This document shows, piece by piece, positions 33,379 through 45,493 of a stretch of 64,000 bases of DNA. The DNA is taken from NCBI RefSeq assembly GCF_000379485.1, contig NZ_KB902279.1, positions 62,001 through 126,000 of the forward strand, given 5' to 3'. The position numbers were made by a program, and so were the translations under genes. Each line of letters starts with the position of its first letter. Within the stretch, counting starts at the first letter, position 1. The notes beneath the pieces were generated by a model. The model saw only the letters and a list, made by a program, of their open reading frames with translations, searched no databases and had not been told where the DNA came from. Source of the stretch: Wenxinia marina DSM 24838. GTDB lineage: Bacteria; Pseudomonadota; Alphaproteobacteria; Rhodobacterales; Rhodobacteraceae.

Positions 33379-35055
33379 TCAGAACAGGCCCTCGATCTGG
33401 CCCGCGTCGTTCAGCCGGATCGTCTCGGCCGACGGCACGCGGGGCAGGCCCGGCATGGTCATGATCTCGCCGCAGATCACCACGACGAAGCCCGCTCCCG
33501 CCGACAGCCGCACCTCGCGGACCGGCACCGAATGATGCTCCGGCGCGCCGCGGCGGTTGGGGTCGGTGGTGAAGGAATACTGCGTCTTGGCCATGCAGAT
33601 CGGCAGGTTGCCATAGCCCTGCTCCTCCCACGCATGCAGCTGGTCCCGCACCTTCTGGTCGGCCAGCACCTCGTCGGCGTGGTAGATGCGGGTGGCGATG
33701 GTCTCGATCTTCTCGAACAGCGGCATCTCGTCGGGATAGAGCGGCGCGAACTGCGACGAGCCGGACTCCGCCAGCTGCACCACCTTCTTCGCGAGATCCT
33801 CGATCCCCTCGGACCCCTTGGCCCAGTGCTTGCACAGGATCGCCTCGGACCCCTGCGCCTTGACGTAGTCCTTCACCGCCTGCACCTCGGCGTCGGTGTC
33901 GCTGACGAAGTGGTTGATCCCGACGACCACGGGCACGCCGAAGGATTTCACATTCGCGATGTGGCGGCCGAGGTTGGCGCAGCCCTTCTTCACCGCCTCG
34001 ACGTTCTCCTTGTTCAGGTCGGCCTTGCCCACCCCGCCGTTGGCCTTCAGCGCGCGGCAGGTGGCAACGATCACCACCGCGTCGGGCGCGAGGCCGGCCT
34101 TGCGGCACTTGATGTTCATGAACTTCTCGGCGCCGAGGTCCGCGCCGAAGCCGGCTTCCGTCACCACGTAGTCCGCCACCTTCAGCGCCGTCGTCGTCGC
34201 GATCACGCTGTTGCAGCCGTGGGCGATGTTGGCGAACGGGCCGCCATGGACGAAGGCGGGGTTGTTCTCCAGCGTCTGGACGAGGTTCGGCTGCATCGCG
34301 TCCTTGAGGAGCACCGTCATCGCGCCATCGGCCTTGAGATCGCGGGCGTAGACGGGCGTGCGGTCGCGGCGGTAGGCGACGATCATGTCGCCGAGGCGCT
34401 TCTGCAGGTCCTTCAGGTCGCGGGCGAGGCAGAGGATCGCCATGACCTCGGACGCGACCGTGATGTCGAAGCCGGCCTCGCGCGGGAAGCCGTTGGCGAC
34501 GCCGCCGAGCGAGGCGGTGATCTGCCGCAGCGCCCGGTCGTTCATGTCGATCACGCGGCGCCAGACGATGCGCCGGACGTCGATGTCCTGCTCGTTGCCC
34601 CAGTAGACGTGGTTGTCGATCATCGCGGCCAGCAGGTTGTGGGCGCTGGTGATCGCGTGGAAGTCGCCGGTGAAGTGGAGGTTCATCTCCTCCATCGGCA
34701 CGACCTGGGCGTAACCGCCGCCCGCCGCGCCGCCCTTCATCCCGAAGTTGGGCCCGAGCGAGGCCTCGCGGATGCAGATCGCCGCCTTCTTGCCGATCCG
34801 GTTCAGCCCGTCGCCGAGGCCCACGGTCGTCGTCGTCTTGCCCTCGCCCGCAGGCGTCGGATTGATCGCGGTGACGAGGATCAGCTTGCCGTTCGGCCGG
34901 TCCTGCACACCGTCGATGAAGGCCTGGCTGACCTTGGCCTTGTCGTGGCCGTAGGGCAGCAGGTCGTCCGACGGGATGCCCAGCTTGGCGCCGATCTCCT
35001 GGATCGGCCGCTTGGACGCCTCGCGTGCGATCTCGATGTCGGTCTTGTGGCTCAT
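33379..35055 (-). CDS. fhs: Formate-tetrahydrofolate ligase
   Basis: 558 residues, typical length. ATP-binding P-loop [20 protein letters not shown] (about 67-86) and [20 protein letters not shown] are present, as are the family blocks [13 protein letters not shown]-like ([16 protein letters not shown]) and [12 protein letters not shown]. Makes 10-formyl-THF from formate, ATP and THF; FolD then uses the product. Start ATG 35055 follows cgaggggagaagcg. Confidence 0.98.
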   Translation of the reverse strand: MSHKTDIEIAREASKRPIQEIGAKLGIPSDDLLPYGHDKAKVSQAFIDGVQDRPNGKLILVTAINPTPAGEGKTTTTVGLGDGLNRIGKKAAICIREASLGPNFGMKGGAAGGGYAQVVPMEEMNLHFTGDFHAITSAHNLLAAMIDNHVYWGNEQDIDVRRIVWRRVIDMNDRALRQITASLGGVANGFPREAGFDITVASEVMAILCLARDLKDLQKRLGDMIVAYRRDRTPVYARDLKADGAMTVLLKDAMQPNLVQTLENNPAFVHGGPFANIAHGCNSVIATTTALKVADYVVTEAGFGADLGAEKFMNIKCRKAGLAPDAVVIVATCRALKANGGVGKADLNKENVEAVKKGCANLGRHIANVKSFGVPVVVGINHFVSDTDAEVQAVKDYVKAQGSEAILCKHWAKGSEGIEDLAKKVVQLAESGSSQFAPLYPDEMPLFEKIETIATRIYHADEVLADQKVRDQLHAWEEQGYGNLPICMAKTQYSFTTDPNRRGAPEHHSVPVREVRLSAGAGFVVVICGEIMTMPGLPRVPSAETIRLNDAGQIEGLF

Positions 35056-35388
35056 CGCTTCTCCCCTCGGCCCGCGCCGTCCGTTTGGCGGGTGTGATGC
35101 CCCGGTTTCTGCCCCCTTGGCGAGGGTGGAGAGGGCCGGATTGCGACGGTAATCGCGCCGGAATCGGCGGCCGCCGGGAAATCGCGGTTCCGATCGGAAA
35201 CGGCGTCCCGGTCAGGACCGTACACACGCGATCCGACCCGCCCAGGTCCGGAACCCGCGTCCGCGACTGCGGTTGATTCCGCACACGGGCCGGCCGCGGC
35301 ACCACGTGCGTGGCGGCCGGCAACTTCACACCAGACCCTTTCGGTCCGCTGCGGCGGATCGGACCGACCAGACGGGAGGACCGACCCC
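35056..35388. other. Divergent intergenic region fhs / EF-hand gene
   Basis: 333 bases with no gene. It holds a degenerate family-2-like stretch (ggaaatcgcggttcc 35177-35191, then gttccgatcggaaac to 35201) and, next to the EF-hand gene, the leader hairpin described at 35341-35384. No sigma-70 promoter stands out. Confidence 0.6.
35341..35384 (+). promoter_or_regulatory. Leader hairpin with two alternative partners, one covering the ribosome-binding site
   Basis: TCGGTCC (35341-35347) can pair with GGACCGA at 35361-35367 (stem extends to 8 bases) or with an identical GGACCGA at 35378-35384. The second pairing would enclose the gggagga ribosome-binding site (35374-35380) of the EF-hand gene. 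The arrangement allows two exclusive folds; that it is used is inference. Confidence 0.35.
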
Positions 35389-36225
35389 ATGCACAAGACC
35401 CACACCACTGCCACCGCCCTCACCCTCGCCCTTGCCGCGACCGGCGCACTGGCGCAGTCGGCCGAGACGCCGGTGAGCCCGTTCTGCGAGGCCGCCTTCA
35501 TCCAGGGCGACACTGATTCCGACGGCTACATCTCGCCCGAAGAAGCGGCCGCCATCGCCAGCGGCGCCTACGAGAACATCGACGCCGACGAGGACGGCAC
35601 GATCACCCGCGACGAACTCGCCGCCTGCACCGAAGCTGCGGCCGAGGCGACGCTCGCCGCGACCGACGATCCCGCCGCGGGCTTCGACGAGATGGACAGC
35701 GACCGGAGCGGCCAGATCGAGAGCGGCGAGATCGTGGCGCAGCTGCGCAACCTCGAGGCCTCCGGCGGCGCGGCGACGACCGGCTGGGCCGAGGCGTTCG
35801 TCATGCTGCCGGGCGGCGACACGGCGGCGGCGGACGACGCCGGCGACGCCGGCACGGAGATGGCGGACGCCGGCGCCGAACAGACCGCAGACGCCTCCAC
35901 CATGACCGACGGCACGACGATGCAGGCCGAGCAGATGGCCAGCCGCCTCGGCCAGGCCCTGCGCCTGCTGGACGCGAACAACGATCAGGGCCTCAGCCGC
36001 GAGGAATGGGAAGCGCGCGGCGCGGACCGCGAGCAGATGATCGAGGCCGAACTGGACCGCATGTTCGGCAGCCTCGACACCGACGCCTCGGGCGACATCA
36101 GCCGCGAGGAGTACATGAACGCCGCTGACGCCCGCATGGGCCGCGCGACCGAACAGACGGCCGCCGACGGCGGCGCCGAGGCCGGTGGCCCGATGCCGGT
36201 GATCTACTACTACGTCCTGCGCTGA
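35389..36225 (+). CDS. Secreted EF-hand calcium-binding protein
   Basis: 278 residues with a cleavable signal peptide (ATGALAQ-SAE, about 1-23). Five EF-hand loops: DTDSDGYISPEE (about 42-53), DADEDGTITRDE (about 65-76), DSDRSGQIESGE, a degenerate DANNDQGLSREE, and DTDASGDISREE near 230. An Ala/Asp/Thr-rich linker splits the set into 3+2. Periplasmic or secreted calcium buffer or sensor; partner unknown. Its last 16 bases overlap the end of the convergent membrane-protein gene. Confidence 0.9.
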   Translation: MHKTHTTATALTLALAATGALAQSAETPVSPFCEAAFIQGDTDSDGYISPEEAAAIASGAYENIDADEDGTITRDELAACTEAAAEATLAATDDPAAGFDEMDSDRSGQIESGEIVAQLRNLEASGGAATTGWAEAFVMLPGGDTAAADDAGDAGTEMADAGAEQTADASTMTDGTTMQAEQMASRLGQALRLLDANNDQGLSREEWEARGADREQMIEAELDRMFGSLDTDASGDISREEYMNAADARMGRATEQTAADGGAEAGGPMPVIYYYVLR

Positions 36226-36851
36226 GCGGCGGCGCGCGGCACCAGCGCGACGGCCCACACGAGGAGGAGGGCGAAGACGAACTCCGCCCCCTCCTCGACC
36301 AGCGACAGCGACTTCACGACCTCTGGCCCCAGCTCGATCCCGAGCGGGGCCAGTTTCCTGTCGGCGCCGTCGATGCTCTTCGATCCGACGCCGAGGACGA
36401 TGGCGACCGCGAGGCACCACGCCCAGGCGCTCCCGGTGCGAAGGCCGGTGGCGAAGGCACGCCGTCCCCGCCGCACCCACCGCACGAACGCCCAAAGGGC
36501 TACGGCGACCACGACAAGGCCGATCGCCTTGTGGGCCAGCGGGTTCGGCCCCCGGTAGAGATCCGACTTGAGGATTCCGTCGGCGAGGAAGGCCTTGTCG
36601 AGGTCGAGCTCTCTCCCCGCGAGGCCGATCAGCAGCACCGTCACCGCCCATCCGGCGCCGAGCGCGTGGCTTGGCTCCCGTGCCACCCACAGCAGCAGCG
36701 TCGCGACCAGCGCGGCAAAGCTCGCCCGCTCCAGCGCCCCGGTCTCCGATGTCAGCGGATCGCCGAGGCCGAGCGCCGCGGCCCCGCCCACCCACAGGAC
36801 GAGGACCAGCGTGAGCGCCGCCGCGGTCAGCCGCGCGGTCCGGTCGCTCAC
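36210..36851 (-). CDS. Multi-pass membrane protein, unknown function
   Basis: 213 residues from a GTG overlapping the stop of the MOSC gene (GTGA). About six hydrophobic segments (LTLVLVLWVGGAAALG, FAALVATLLLWVA, WAVTVLLIGLAG, AIGLVVVAVALWAF, AWCLAVAIVLGVG, FVFALLLVWAVAL). A charged loop LDLDKAFLADGILKSDLYRG lies in the middle. No family named. Translationally coupled to the MOSC protein and convergent with the EF-hand gene. Confidence 0.78.
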   Translation of the reverse strand: MSDRTARLTAAALTLVLVLWVGGAAALGLGDPLTSETGALERASFAALVATLLLWVAREPSHALGAGWAVTVLLIGLAGRELDLDKAFLADGILKSDLYRGPNPLAHKAIGLVVVAVALWAFVRWVRRGRRAFATGLRTGSAWAWCLAVAIVLGVGSKSIDGADRKLAPLGIELGPEVVKSLSLVEEGAEFVFALLLVWAVALVPRAAAQRRT

Positions 36852-37432
36852 GGCTGCCACGCCCGCTGTGCCGGCACGTGCAGCCGCACGGCGTCGCCGA
36901 CGCGAAGCGTTCCCGGCCGCTCCACCCACGCCGTCACGCCGCGGCGGCCCTTCGCCGCCGCCTTGAACGCCTTGCCCTGCCCGCCCGTGGCCTTCGTCAT
37001 CGTCACCGCCGGCTCCTGGCAGGGCAGGTTCTCCATGTCGACAACGAGGGTCGCGCCATCCGGCCCCTGCAGGCGCGAGGACGGCGGCAGGTGCGTCAGA
37101 TCCGGAATCCCCTCGATCACCACCGAGGCGCCGACCCAGGCATAGTCGATCCGCTCCATCCCCAGCTCCGCCGCGACGGCCGCCATCTCCTCGACCGAGA
37201 CGACGCACAGCTGCCGGACGTTGGCGATCTCGGTGCCCCTCGGGTGCTGCGCCGTCACGCGGCTGCACGAGGGCCGGGTGACGCCGGCATGGACCTCTCC
37301 CTCGTAGCCGCCGAAGCCCAGCGGCATCTCGTCCAGCGGGGCGCCGGTGATGACGAGGTTCTCCACCGGCACCGGCTGATAGCCGAGCCAGGCGATGCGG
37401 CCGACATGGTCGGTGGGCTCCAGTGCGGGCAT
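36848..37432 (-). CDS. MOSC-domain protein
   Basis: 194 residues from ATG 37432 (MPALEPTDHVGRIAWLGY). The MOSC domain (molybdenum-cofactor sulphurase C-terminal type) is recognisable by GEVHAGVTRPSCSRV, QLCVVSVEEM and the C-terminal GRRGVTAWVERPGTLRVGD. The usual conserved cysteine appears in NLPCQEPAVT. Such proteins handle the molybdenum cofactor or related sulphur chemistry; the substrate is unknown. The first of a two-gene unit with the membrane protein. Confidence 0.88.
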   Translation of the reverse strand: MPALEPTDHVGRIAWLGYQPVPVENLVITGAPLDEMPLGFGGYEGEVHAGVTRPSCSRVTAQHPRGTEIANVRQLCVVSVEEMAAVAAELGMERIDYAWVGASVVIEGIPDLTHLPPSSRLQGPDGATLVVDMENLPCQEPAVTMTKATGGQGKAFKAAAKGRRGVTAWVERPGTLRVGDAVRLHVPAQRAWQP

Positions 37433-37664
37433 GGGGGCGACTCCTCGACGATCCGGCCGGCACACTGCGCGGACGGCCCGCGGGACGCAAGGCGGGGGCG
37501 GACCGGCAGCGCGCCCCGCGCGGCAGCGTCGTCGCGATGGAGCCGCCCGCGCCCGGCGGGGCCGATCGCGGCGATCTGCGCAAGGCCTGCACGAGCCGCG
37601 GCTTGTCCGGCTGCGACGCCGCGGTAGGCTGGGGCTCACGGACACCATCCTGACCGAGGCCCCG

Positions 37665-37925
37665 ATGATGCAACGCACTCCCTTTCGTCCCTGGCTCTGG
37701 GGCGGGCTCGCCGGCCTGCTGCTGATCCCGCTCGCCGGGATGCAGCTGTCGGCGGAGGTCGACTGGACCGGGGCGGATTTCGCCCTCGCCGCCCTGCTCC
37801 TCGCCCTGCTCGGCCTCGCGATCGAGGCGGTGCTGCGCCTGCCGAGCGCCGCGCTGCGGGTCACGGCCGTCACCGGCGTCGTCGCCGGCTTCGCCGTCCT
37901 CTGGGGCTGGCTCGCCACGATGTAG
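37665..37925 (+). CDS. Small membrane protein
   Basis: 86 residues (ATG 37665; a second ATG follows directly at 37668). Three hydrophobic segments: WLWGGLAGLLLIPLAGM, FALAALLLALLGLAIEAVL and VTAVTGVVAGFAVLWGWLA. No family recognised and no ribosome-binding site beyond gaggc. Convergent with ftsH across a hairpin terminator. Confidence 0.7.
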   Translation: MMQRTPFRPWLWGGLAGLLLIPLAGMQLSAEVDWTGADFALAALLLALLGLAIEAVLRLPSAALRVTAVTGVVAGFAVLWGWLATM

Positions 37926-37935
37926 CAACGACGAA

Positions 37936-37958
37936 GGGCCCGGCGCTATGCCGAGCCC
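37936..37958. terminator. Hairpin between convergent small gene and ftsH
   Basis: gggcccggc (37936-37944) and gccgagccc (37950-37958) pair at eight of nine positions around the loop gctat; followed by cct-ct on the plus strand. Sits 11 bases after one stop and 25 bases past the other. Confidence 0.6.
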
Positions 37959-37982
37959 CTCTGGTCGTGTCTCACCTGGCGA

Positions 37983-39905
<1,923 letters not shown>

Positions 39906-39996
39906 AAGCTTGGCTCCCTCCGAAGGTTCACGCGCGGGGGACGGTCCGTCGTCTCCCGGCGCGGCTGGCCACAATGTAAGGATCGGGGCCCGATCT

Positions 39997-41349
39997 TCAA
40001 TGCGATAGCAGCACGTCGGGAAAAGGGCCGCGCGGCGGCAGAAGCCGGACGATGTGCGCCGGGCCGTGGCCGAGGGGGGCGCAGGCGACGAGGCGGCCGC
40101 CGGCCCAGACGGACGGCAGTCCGCGGAGCGTCTCGCGGGGTGGCCGCACCACGGGGAGCGCGAGCTGCGCGAGGCCGGCCTCGCCGAGGGGGCGGACCTC
40201 CATCCCCCTGATTTCGCTGCCCGACAGGTGCCAGCGCCGGTCCCAGGTCGCGCCATCGTCGCCGACCGTCGCCACCTCGTCCGCCACCGCCTTCGGCTCC
40301 CGGCAGACGAAGAGGCGATCGCCGCGGGCGATGCCCATGCCGCCGTGCAGGACCACCGTCCCGCCGGCGAGCCAGCGGTCCGCCGCGTCCTCCAGAGCCG
40401 CTCCGCGCGGGCGGTACTCCGCCGACGCGACATGACCCAAGGCCGCGGCGAACAGACGCAGCCGCGTGTCGGCGTCGAGCGCCGCGAAGCCGTCGCGGTC
40501 GAAGACCAGCGTCCCCGCCGCCAGCGGATCGGGCCGCAGCAGCGCCCGCGCCGCCTCGACCGCCCGCCGCTCCAGCGCCTCACGGGCGCGGCCCATCCGG
40601 GCGGCGGTGGCGGCGAGCCCCTCGGCGGTCACCCCCTCCTCCGCCAGCATGGACAGGGCGCGGCGGACACGGACGCGGTCGTAAGCCGGATCCTCGTTGG
40701 TCGGGTCGTCGACGAAGGGGATGCGCAGGGCCTTGAGATAGTGCCGCAGCTCGGCCCGCGAGGTGTCGAGGAGGGGGCGGACCACCTCCCACCCTCCTTC
40801 CATAGTCGCGGGCCGCGGCGGTCCGGCCGGAACGTGGATCGGGTGCAGGCCCGTCGGCCCGGGCACCCGCCGCCGTGCCGCCATGCCCGACAGCCCCTCC
40901 ACCCCCGAGCCGCGGGCGAGGCGCATCAGCACCGTCTCCGCCTGGTCGTCCCTCGTGTGGGCGAACAGCACGTGCCGACAGACGCCGCGCCAGCGCCCGA
41001 TCAGCTCCAGCCGCGCGCGCCGGGCCCGGTCCATCAGGTTGCCGCCCGCCGGCCGGTCCTCCCATCGCAGCACCGCGTGCGGCAGGCCGAGGCCGCGGCA
41101 CTCGTCCGCGACCAGCGCCGCCTCGGCCGCGCTCTCGTTCCTCAGGCCATGATTCACGGTCGCGACCCGCAGGCGGACGCCGTAGACGCGCGCCCATCCG
41201 GCGGCGAGGTGCAGCATCGCCATGGAATCGCCGCCGCCCGAGACGGCGAGGCCGATATCCTCGGGAAAGTCGGGGCCGAGAAGCGCGCCCATCGACCCGG
41301 CGAAGCGGCGCGGCAGGTCGATCCCGCCGCGGCCTGCCTCAGCCGCCAC
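39997..41349 (-). CDS. tilS: tRNA(Ile)-lysidine synthetase
   Basis: 450 residues if the GTG at 41349 is used; ATG 41292 ([12 protein letters not shown]) is an alternative 19 residues in, and neither has a strong ribosome-binding site. The PP-loop [10 protein letters not shown] (about 37-46) binds [22 protein letters not shown] and [16 protein letters not shown] are TilS signatures. Modifies C34 of tRNA-Ile(CAU) to lysidine, an essential step. The C-terminal third is less conserved. Nine bases after cpoB, at the end of the Tol-Pal block. Confidence 0.95.
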   Translation of the reverse strand: MAAEAGRGGIDLPRRFAGSMGALLGPDFPEDIGLAVSGGGDSMAMLHLAAGWARVYGVRLRVATVNHGLRNESAAEAALVADECRGLGLPHAVLRWEDRPAGGNLMDRARRARLELIGRWRGVCRHVLFAHTRDDQAETVLMRLARGSGVEGLSGMAARRRVPGPTGLHPIHVPAGPPRPATMEGGWEVVRPLLDTSRAELRHYLKALRIPFVDDPTNEDPAYDRVRVRRALSMLAEEGVTAEGLAATAARMGRAREALERRAVEAARALLRPDPLAAGTLVFDRDGFAALDADTRLRLFAAALGHVASAEYRPRGAALEDAADRWLAGGTVVLHGGMGIARGDRLFVCREPKAVADEVATVGDDGATWDRRWHLSGSEIRGMEVRPLGEAGLAQLALPVVRPPRETLRGLPSVWAGGRLVACAPLGHGPAHIVRLLPPRGPFPDVLLSH

Positions 41350-41358
41350 GGCGCCGGA

Positions 41359-42195
41359 TCACGAGCAGGACAGGCTCGTCATCATCGCCTGCGCCTGCCC
41401 CTCGGCCGGGCTGCCGGGGAACCGGGTGCCCACCTCGTTGAGCGTGATGCAGGCGTCCTGCACCTGTCCAAGCTGCGCCAGAGTGGCGCCGAGCTTGTAG
41501 AGCGCGTCGGGCGCGGTCGAGCCGTCGGGCGCGCCGGAGAAGGCTTCGAGGTAGGCGCGTGCGGCGGTTGTCAGGTCGCCCGTCGCCTCCAGCGCCTGGC
41601 CGCGGAAGTAGAGGGCCTGCGCCGACAGCGGGCCGCCCGGATAGTTCGACACGAACTGGCCAAAGAGGTCCGCCGCCTCTGCCGAATTGCCCGCGTCGAG
41701 AGCGGCCTTGGCCGCATCGAAATCCGCCTGCTCGTTCACGGCGAGCGTCGGACCGTCCGACGGCGGCGGCGCCTCGGGCTGCGGGATCTGCGCCTCGATA
41801 TCCACTCCGCCGAGGCTGGGCGTGTCGCCGAGGGCGCCGATTTCGCAGCCGGGCTCCAGCTCGCAGATGCGGAACTCGAGGTCGCCGATCCGGTTCGTCC
41901 CGTCGGTCACGACGCGGTTGATCCGGTAGTCCAGCTCCTCGGCGCGGCTGGTGAGTCGCTGCACCTGCGCCTCGAGCGCATCCAGCCGCTCGAGCGCCGT
42001 GTTGCCCGTCGCCCCGGCCTGCGGCGCGCCGGTCGTGTTCAGCTCGGACCGAAGGGACTGCAGGTCGGCGTACACGACCGCGAGCTGCTGGCGGATGTCG
42101 GCCAGCGTCGACTCCTGCGCCCGCGCCGCCAGCGGCAGCGCCAGCGCGGCGGACATCGAAAGCACCCCGAGGAGTCTCATCCGCCCGCCCGCCAT
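41359..42195 (-). CDS. cpoB: Tol-Pal-associated periplasmic protein CpoB (YbgF)
   Basis: 278 residues from ATG 42195, which overlaps the pal stop (TGATG); ATG 42180 (MRLLGVLSMSAAL) is an alternative. A signal peptide ends ARA-QES. An N-terminal coiled coil (DIRQQLAVVYADLQSLRSEL, ERLDALEAQVQRLTSRAEEL) is followed by a Pro-rich linker and three TPR-like units (DFDAAKAALDAGNSAEAADL ... ALYKLGATLAQLGQVQDACI). CpoB couples outer-membrane constriction by Tol-Pal to peptidoglycan synthesis. Confidence 0.94.
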   Translation of the reverse strand: MAGGRMRLLGVLSMSAALALPLAARAQESTLADIRQQLAVVYADLQSLRSELNTTGAPQAGATGNTALERLDALEAQVQRLTSRAEELDYRINRVVTDGTNRIGDLEFRICELEPGCEIGALGDTPSLGGVDIEAQIPQPEAPPPSDGPTLAVNEQADFDAAKAALDAGNSAEAADLFGQFVSNYPGGPLSAQALYFRGQALEATGDLTTAARAYLEAFSGAPDGSTAPDALYKLGATLAQLGQVQDACITLNEVGTRFPGSPAEGQAQAMMTSLSCS

Positions 42196-42728
42196 CACGA
42201 GATCGTCGCGATGGAGATGACCGTGACCGCCCGGCGGTTCTGCGAATAGCAGCTTTCGTCCGAGCAGACGGCGACGGGCCGTTCCTTGCCATAGCTGACG
42301 GTGCGCAGCCGGTTCGCCGGGACGCCCTGCGAGATCAGGTACTCGCGCACCGCGTTTGCGCGGCGGTCGCCGAGGTTGATGTTGTATTCCCGCGTGCCCT
42401 GCTCGTCCGCGTGCCCCTCGATCACCGCGAGGTAGTCGGAGTTGGTGAGCAGCCACTGCGCCTGCTGGTTCAGCGTCGCGCGGGCCTGGTCGGTCAGCGT
42501 CGACTGGTCGACGACGAACAGGACCCGGTCGCCGATCGTCTGGTTGAAGTATTGCGGGCTGCGCGGATCGTTCGGGCCGAGGGCCGAGGGGTCGAGCGCA
42601 CCATTGCCGCCCAGCGTCTCGACGCCGCCGGCGCCGGGGCCGCCGGCGCCGTCCGCGAACCGGTCGGGCCGGGTGCAGGCACTCAGTCCCATTCCCGCGA
42701 TCAGCGCCGCCACAACCACGTATTTCAT
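42195..42728 (-). CDS. pal: Peptidoglycan-associated lipoprotein Pal
   Basis: 177 residues from ATG 42728 (MKYVVVAALIAGMGLSACTR). Lipobox LSAC, Cys18. The OmpA-like C-terminal domain carries the peptidoglycan-binding signature GHADEQGTREYNINLGDRRA (about 117-136) and NRLRTVSYGKERP. Anchored in the outer membrane, it binds meso-DAP in the wall and TolB. Two cysteines near the C-terminus (AVCSDESCYSQN) are seen in alphaproteobacterial Pal. Confidence 0.97.
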   Translation of the reverse strand: MKYVVVAALIAGMGLSACTRPDRFADGAGGPGAGGVETLGGNGALDPSALGPNDPRSPQYFNQTIGDRVLFVVDQSTLTDQARATLNQQAQWLLTNSDYLAVIEGHADEQGTREYNINLGDRRANAVREYLISQGVPANRLRTVSYGKERPVAVCSDESCYSQNRRAVTVISIATIS

Positions 42729-42814
42729 GCCCACCACCCTCTTTCGTTGGCCCGGTCTCGCCCCGGGAACAATGCTAGCACGCGCCTCCCGGCGCCGGAA
42801 GAATCACTTCGCCG

Positions 42815-44143
42815 TCAGTTCTGCAGCGGTCCCCAGGACGCGTCCGAGGCGAAGCCCGGCGTCGTCACCTGCCGCAGGTTCCGCCCCGAGATGTCGACCG
42901 AGTACAGCGACGGTCCGCCGCTCGCCCCTTGCGTCTCTCGCGTGAACATCAGGACCCGCCCGTTCGGCGCCCAGGTCGGGCTCTCGTCCAGGAACGAGGT
43001 CGTCAGCAACCGCTCTTCCGAGCCGTCGGTGCGCATCACGCCGATATGGAAGCGTCCGCCCTCTTGGTTGGTGAAGGCGATGAGGTCCCCTCGCGGCGAC
43101 CAGACCGGGCTGCCGTAGCGCCCCGCGCCGAAGCTGATCCGCCGCGGCTCCCCGCCCGAGGCAGGCATGATGTAGAGTTGCTGGGAGCCCGAGCGGTCGC
43201 TCTCGAAGACGATCTGCGAGCCGTCGGGCGAGAAGGACGGCGACGTCTCGATCGACGCCGCGTCGGTCAGGCGCGTGTGCTGCCCGGTGGCGAGGTCGGT
43301 GATCCAGAGGTCCGAGTTGCCGCCCGACGAGGCGGAATAGATGACCCGGCTGCCGTCCCGGCTGAACCGCGCGGCGATGGCCAGCTCGCCCGGCGCGGTC
43401 GGTACGGCGCGGGCGCCCGGCGCCGCCACCTGCAGCAGGTTGATCGCCGGATTGCCGCTGGCGTAGCTGGTATACAGCACCCGGTCGCCCGAGGGCGAGA
43501 AGCGGGGGCTAAGCACGATCGACGAGGAGTCGGTCAGGTACTGCAGGTTCGCGCCGTCGTAATCCATGATCGCGAGGCGCCGGGCGCGGTCGTCCTTGGG
43601 CCCGCTCTCGGACACGAAGACGACGCGGCTGTCGAAGTAGCCGCTCTCGCCGGTGATGCGCGAATAGACCTGGTCGGCAACCTTGTGCGCCATCCGCCGC
43701 CAGCCGTCGACGGTGCCGGCCAGCTGCTGTCCGGCCCCCAGTTCGGCGCCCGAGAAGACGTCGTACAGGCGGAACTTCACGACGAGGCTGCCGCCGTTGA
43801 CCGACACCGCCCCAGTGATCAGCGCCTGCGCGTTGATCGCCCGCCAGTCGGGATAGGCGACCGGAGTGGCAAAGCTCGCCGGGCTGGAGATGAAGGCCGA
43901 GGACGGGATCTCGCGGAACAGGCCGGTGTTCGCCAGGTCCTGCGCGACGAGGCGGCTGATGTCCGCGGCCACCTGCTCGGCCCCCGGCGTCTCGGCCTCG
44001 AAGACGGGCACGGCGAAGGGGATCGGTTCGATCACGCCGTCGGTGATCTCGATCCGCAGGGGACCGTCCTGCGCGGTCGCGGGCGCGGCGAGGAACGCCG
44101 CCGCGATCAGGGCCATCGCCAGGCTGGAAAGTCTCTTCAGCAT
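42815..44143 (-). CDS. tolB: Tol-Pal system protein TolB
   Basis: 442 residues. Signal peptide ends ATA-QDG. The N-terminal TolB domain (about 25-155) includes [17 protein letters not shown]; the C-terminal six-bladed propeller repeats the WD40-like PD40 motif ([70 protein letters not shown]). A periplasmic shuttle between TolA and Pal. The 128-base gap after tolA is the longest within the tol genes and could contain a second promoter. Confidence 0.98.
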   Translation of the reverse strand: MLKRLSSLAMALIAAAFLAAPATAQDGPLRIEITDGVIEPIPFAVPVFEAETPGAEQVAADISRLVAQDLANTGLFREIPSSAFISSPASFATPVAYPDWRAINAQALITGAVSVNGGSLVVKFRLYDVFSGAELGAGQQLAGTVDGWRRMAHKVADQVYSRITGESGYFDSRVVFVSESGPKDDRARRLAIMDYDGANLQYLTDSSSIVLSPRFSPSGDRVLYTSYASGNPAINLLQVAAPGARAVPTAPGELAIAARFSRDGSRVIYSASSGGNSDLWITDLATGQHTRLTDAASIETSPSFSPDGSQIVFESDRSGSQQLYIMPASGGEPRRISFGAGRYGSPVWSPRGDLIAFTNQEGGRFHIGVMRTDGSEERLLTTSFLDESPTWAPNGRVLMFTRETQGASGGPSLYSVDISGRNLRQVTTPGFASDASWGPLQN

Positions 44144-44271
44144 CGTCGTCCTCGTCGCGGCCGGTTTCGGCGGCCTTATGGGTCGTTGCGGACAATACGC
44201 AAGCGCGTGCGGTTCGGGTCCGGCAAAGAGTCGCGCGGATGTGGACTGCGCGCTTTCGGCCACGCCGTTCC

Positions 44272-45486
44272 TCACCGGATCCGCATCTCGCTGGGGTTGA
44301 AGGTCATCTCGACCATGCGCCACTGCTCGAACTTCTCGGGCGGCAGCGGGAAGCCGTCGGCCTGGCAGCGCAGGATCGCGCGCCGGGCGGACTCGAACGC
44401 GGCGGTCGCGGCCGCGCCCGACTCGCTGGAACCGATCATCGCGATGGAGCCGTCCACGCGGCCGCTGCGGTCGAGCGCGAAGGCGACGGTCACCGTCACC
44501 CGCGACGCCTCGGACCCGACGTCCACGTTCCAGCAGCGCTGCACGGCGATGCGGAAGGCGTCGCGCTCGGCGCCGGTCATCGGCGGGCCGGGGTTTGTCG
44601 TCGGCGAGGCCGGCGCCTCGGCCTGCCCCGCCCCGGCGGCGAGCGCGTCGGCCAAGGCGTCGGCCACCGCATCCGCCGCGGCGTTCTCGGAACTGGCGGT
44701 CTCGGTCTCGGCCGGCGCGGCGGGCTCCGCCGGCGCCTCCGGTTCGGCCGGTGCCTCGGCGACGGCCGGGCGCTCGGGCCGGACCGGCGGGCGCGGCGCG
44801 ATGGTGGGGGCGAGCGGCGGCGCCGACGCCGGCTCCTCGGCCTCGGTCACGATCTCGGTCGTCGCCTCCTCGGGGGCGGTCGGCTGCTCCACCGGCTCCT
44901 CGATCACCTCGGCAGGCTCCTCCGCCGGCTCGGCGGTCTCCTGCACCACCGGGTCGGGGGCGGCGTCGGGCGGCGGCGCGGGCGCGGCCTCGGGCGCGAC
45001 GCGCGGCGCCGGGCGCGGCACGGGGCGCGCGGCGATCTGCGGCAGCGGCTCGGACGGCGGGACGGCCTCCTGCGGCTGCGGCGCGGGCGGGGCGGGATCG
45101 GGCGGCGGCGGGGTCAGCTCGGGCGGCGTGTCGACCACCTCGGCCGGCGGCTCCGGCGGCGCCGGCGGCTCGGGCGGCGGCAGCTCCTCGGCCGGGGCCT
45201 CGGGCGGCGGCTCGGGCGGGGGCGCCTCGGGCGGCGGGCTCTCGGCCTCGGGCGCGGGCGCCTCGGGCGCGGCCTCGGACGGCGGCGCGGCGAGCGCCTC
45301 CTCCGGCTCGGTCACCGGCTGCGGCGTGGTGGCGGCGACGAGCTGGGCGTATTCCTCGCCCGAAACGACCGAGACCTCGGTCACCTCGAAGTCCAGCGGC
45401 TCGTGCGACAGCCCCCAGCCCATCAGCAGCCAGCCGATGAGCCCGGCATGTCCGGCGCCGGAGATGTAGGTGCCGACGGTCGCCAT
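44272..45486 (-). CDS. tolA: Cell-envelope integrity protein TolA
   Basis: 404 residues. One N-terminal membrane segment (about 8-26) includes [17 protein letters not shown]. The middle (about 60-290) is an extreme Pro/Ala/Glu-rich spacer rather than the Ala/Lys helix of enteric TolA. The C-terminal about 110 residues ([20 protein letters not shown] ... [20 protein letters not shown]) are the TolA/TonB-like domain that contacts TolB. Spans the periplasm to couple TolQR proton-motive force to Pal. Eight bases separate it from tolR. Confidence 0.93.
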   Translation of the reverse strand: MATVGTYISGAGHAGLIGWLLMGWGLSHEPLDFEVTEVSVVSGEEYAQLVAATTPQPVTEPEEALAAPPSEAAPEAPAPEAESPPPEAPPPEPPPEAPAEELPPPEPPAPPEPPAEVVDTPPELTPPPPDPAPPAPQPQEAVPPSEPLPQIAARPVPRPAPRVAPEAAPAPPPDAAPDPVVQETAEPAEEPAEVIEEPVEQPTAPEEATTEIVTEAEEPASAPPLAPTIAPRPPVRPERPAVAEAPAEPEAPAEPAAPAETETASSENAAADAVADALADALAAGAGQAEAPASPTTNPGPPMTGAERDAFRIAVQRCWNVDVGSEASRVTVTVAFALDRSGRVDGSIAMIGSSESGAAATAAFESARRAILRCQADGFPLPPEKFEQWRMVEMTFNPSEMRIR

Positions 45487-45493
45487 GGCCCGC

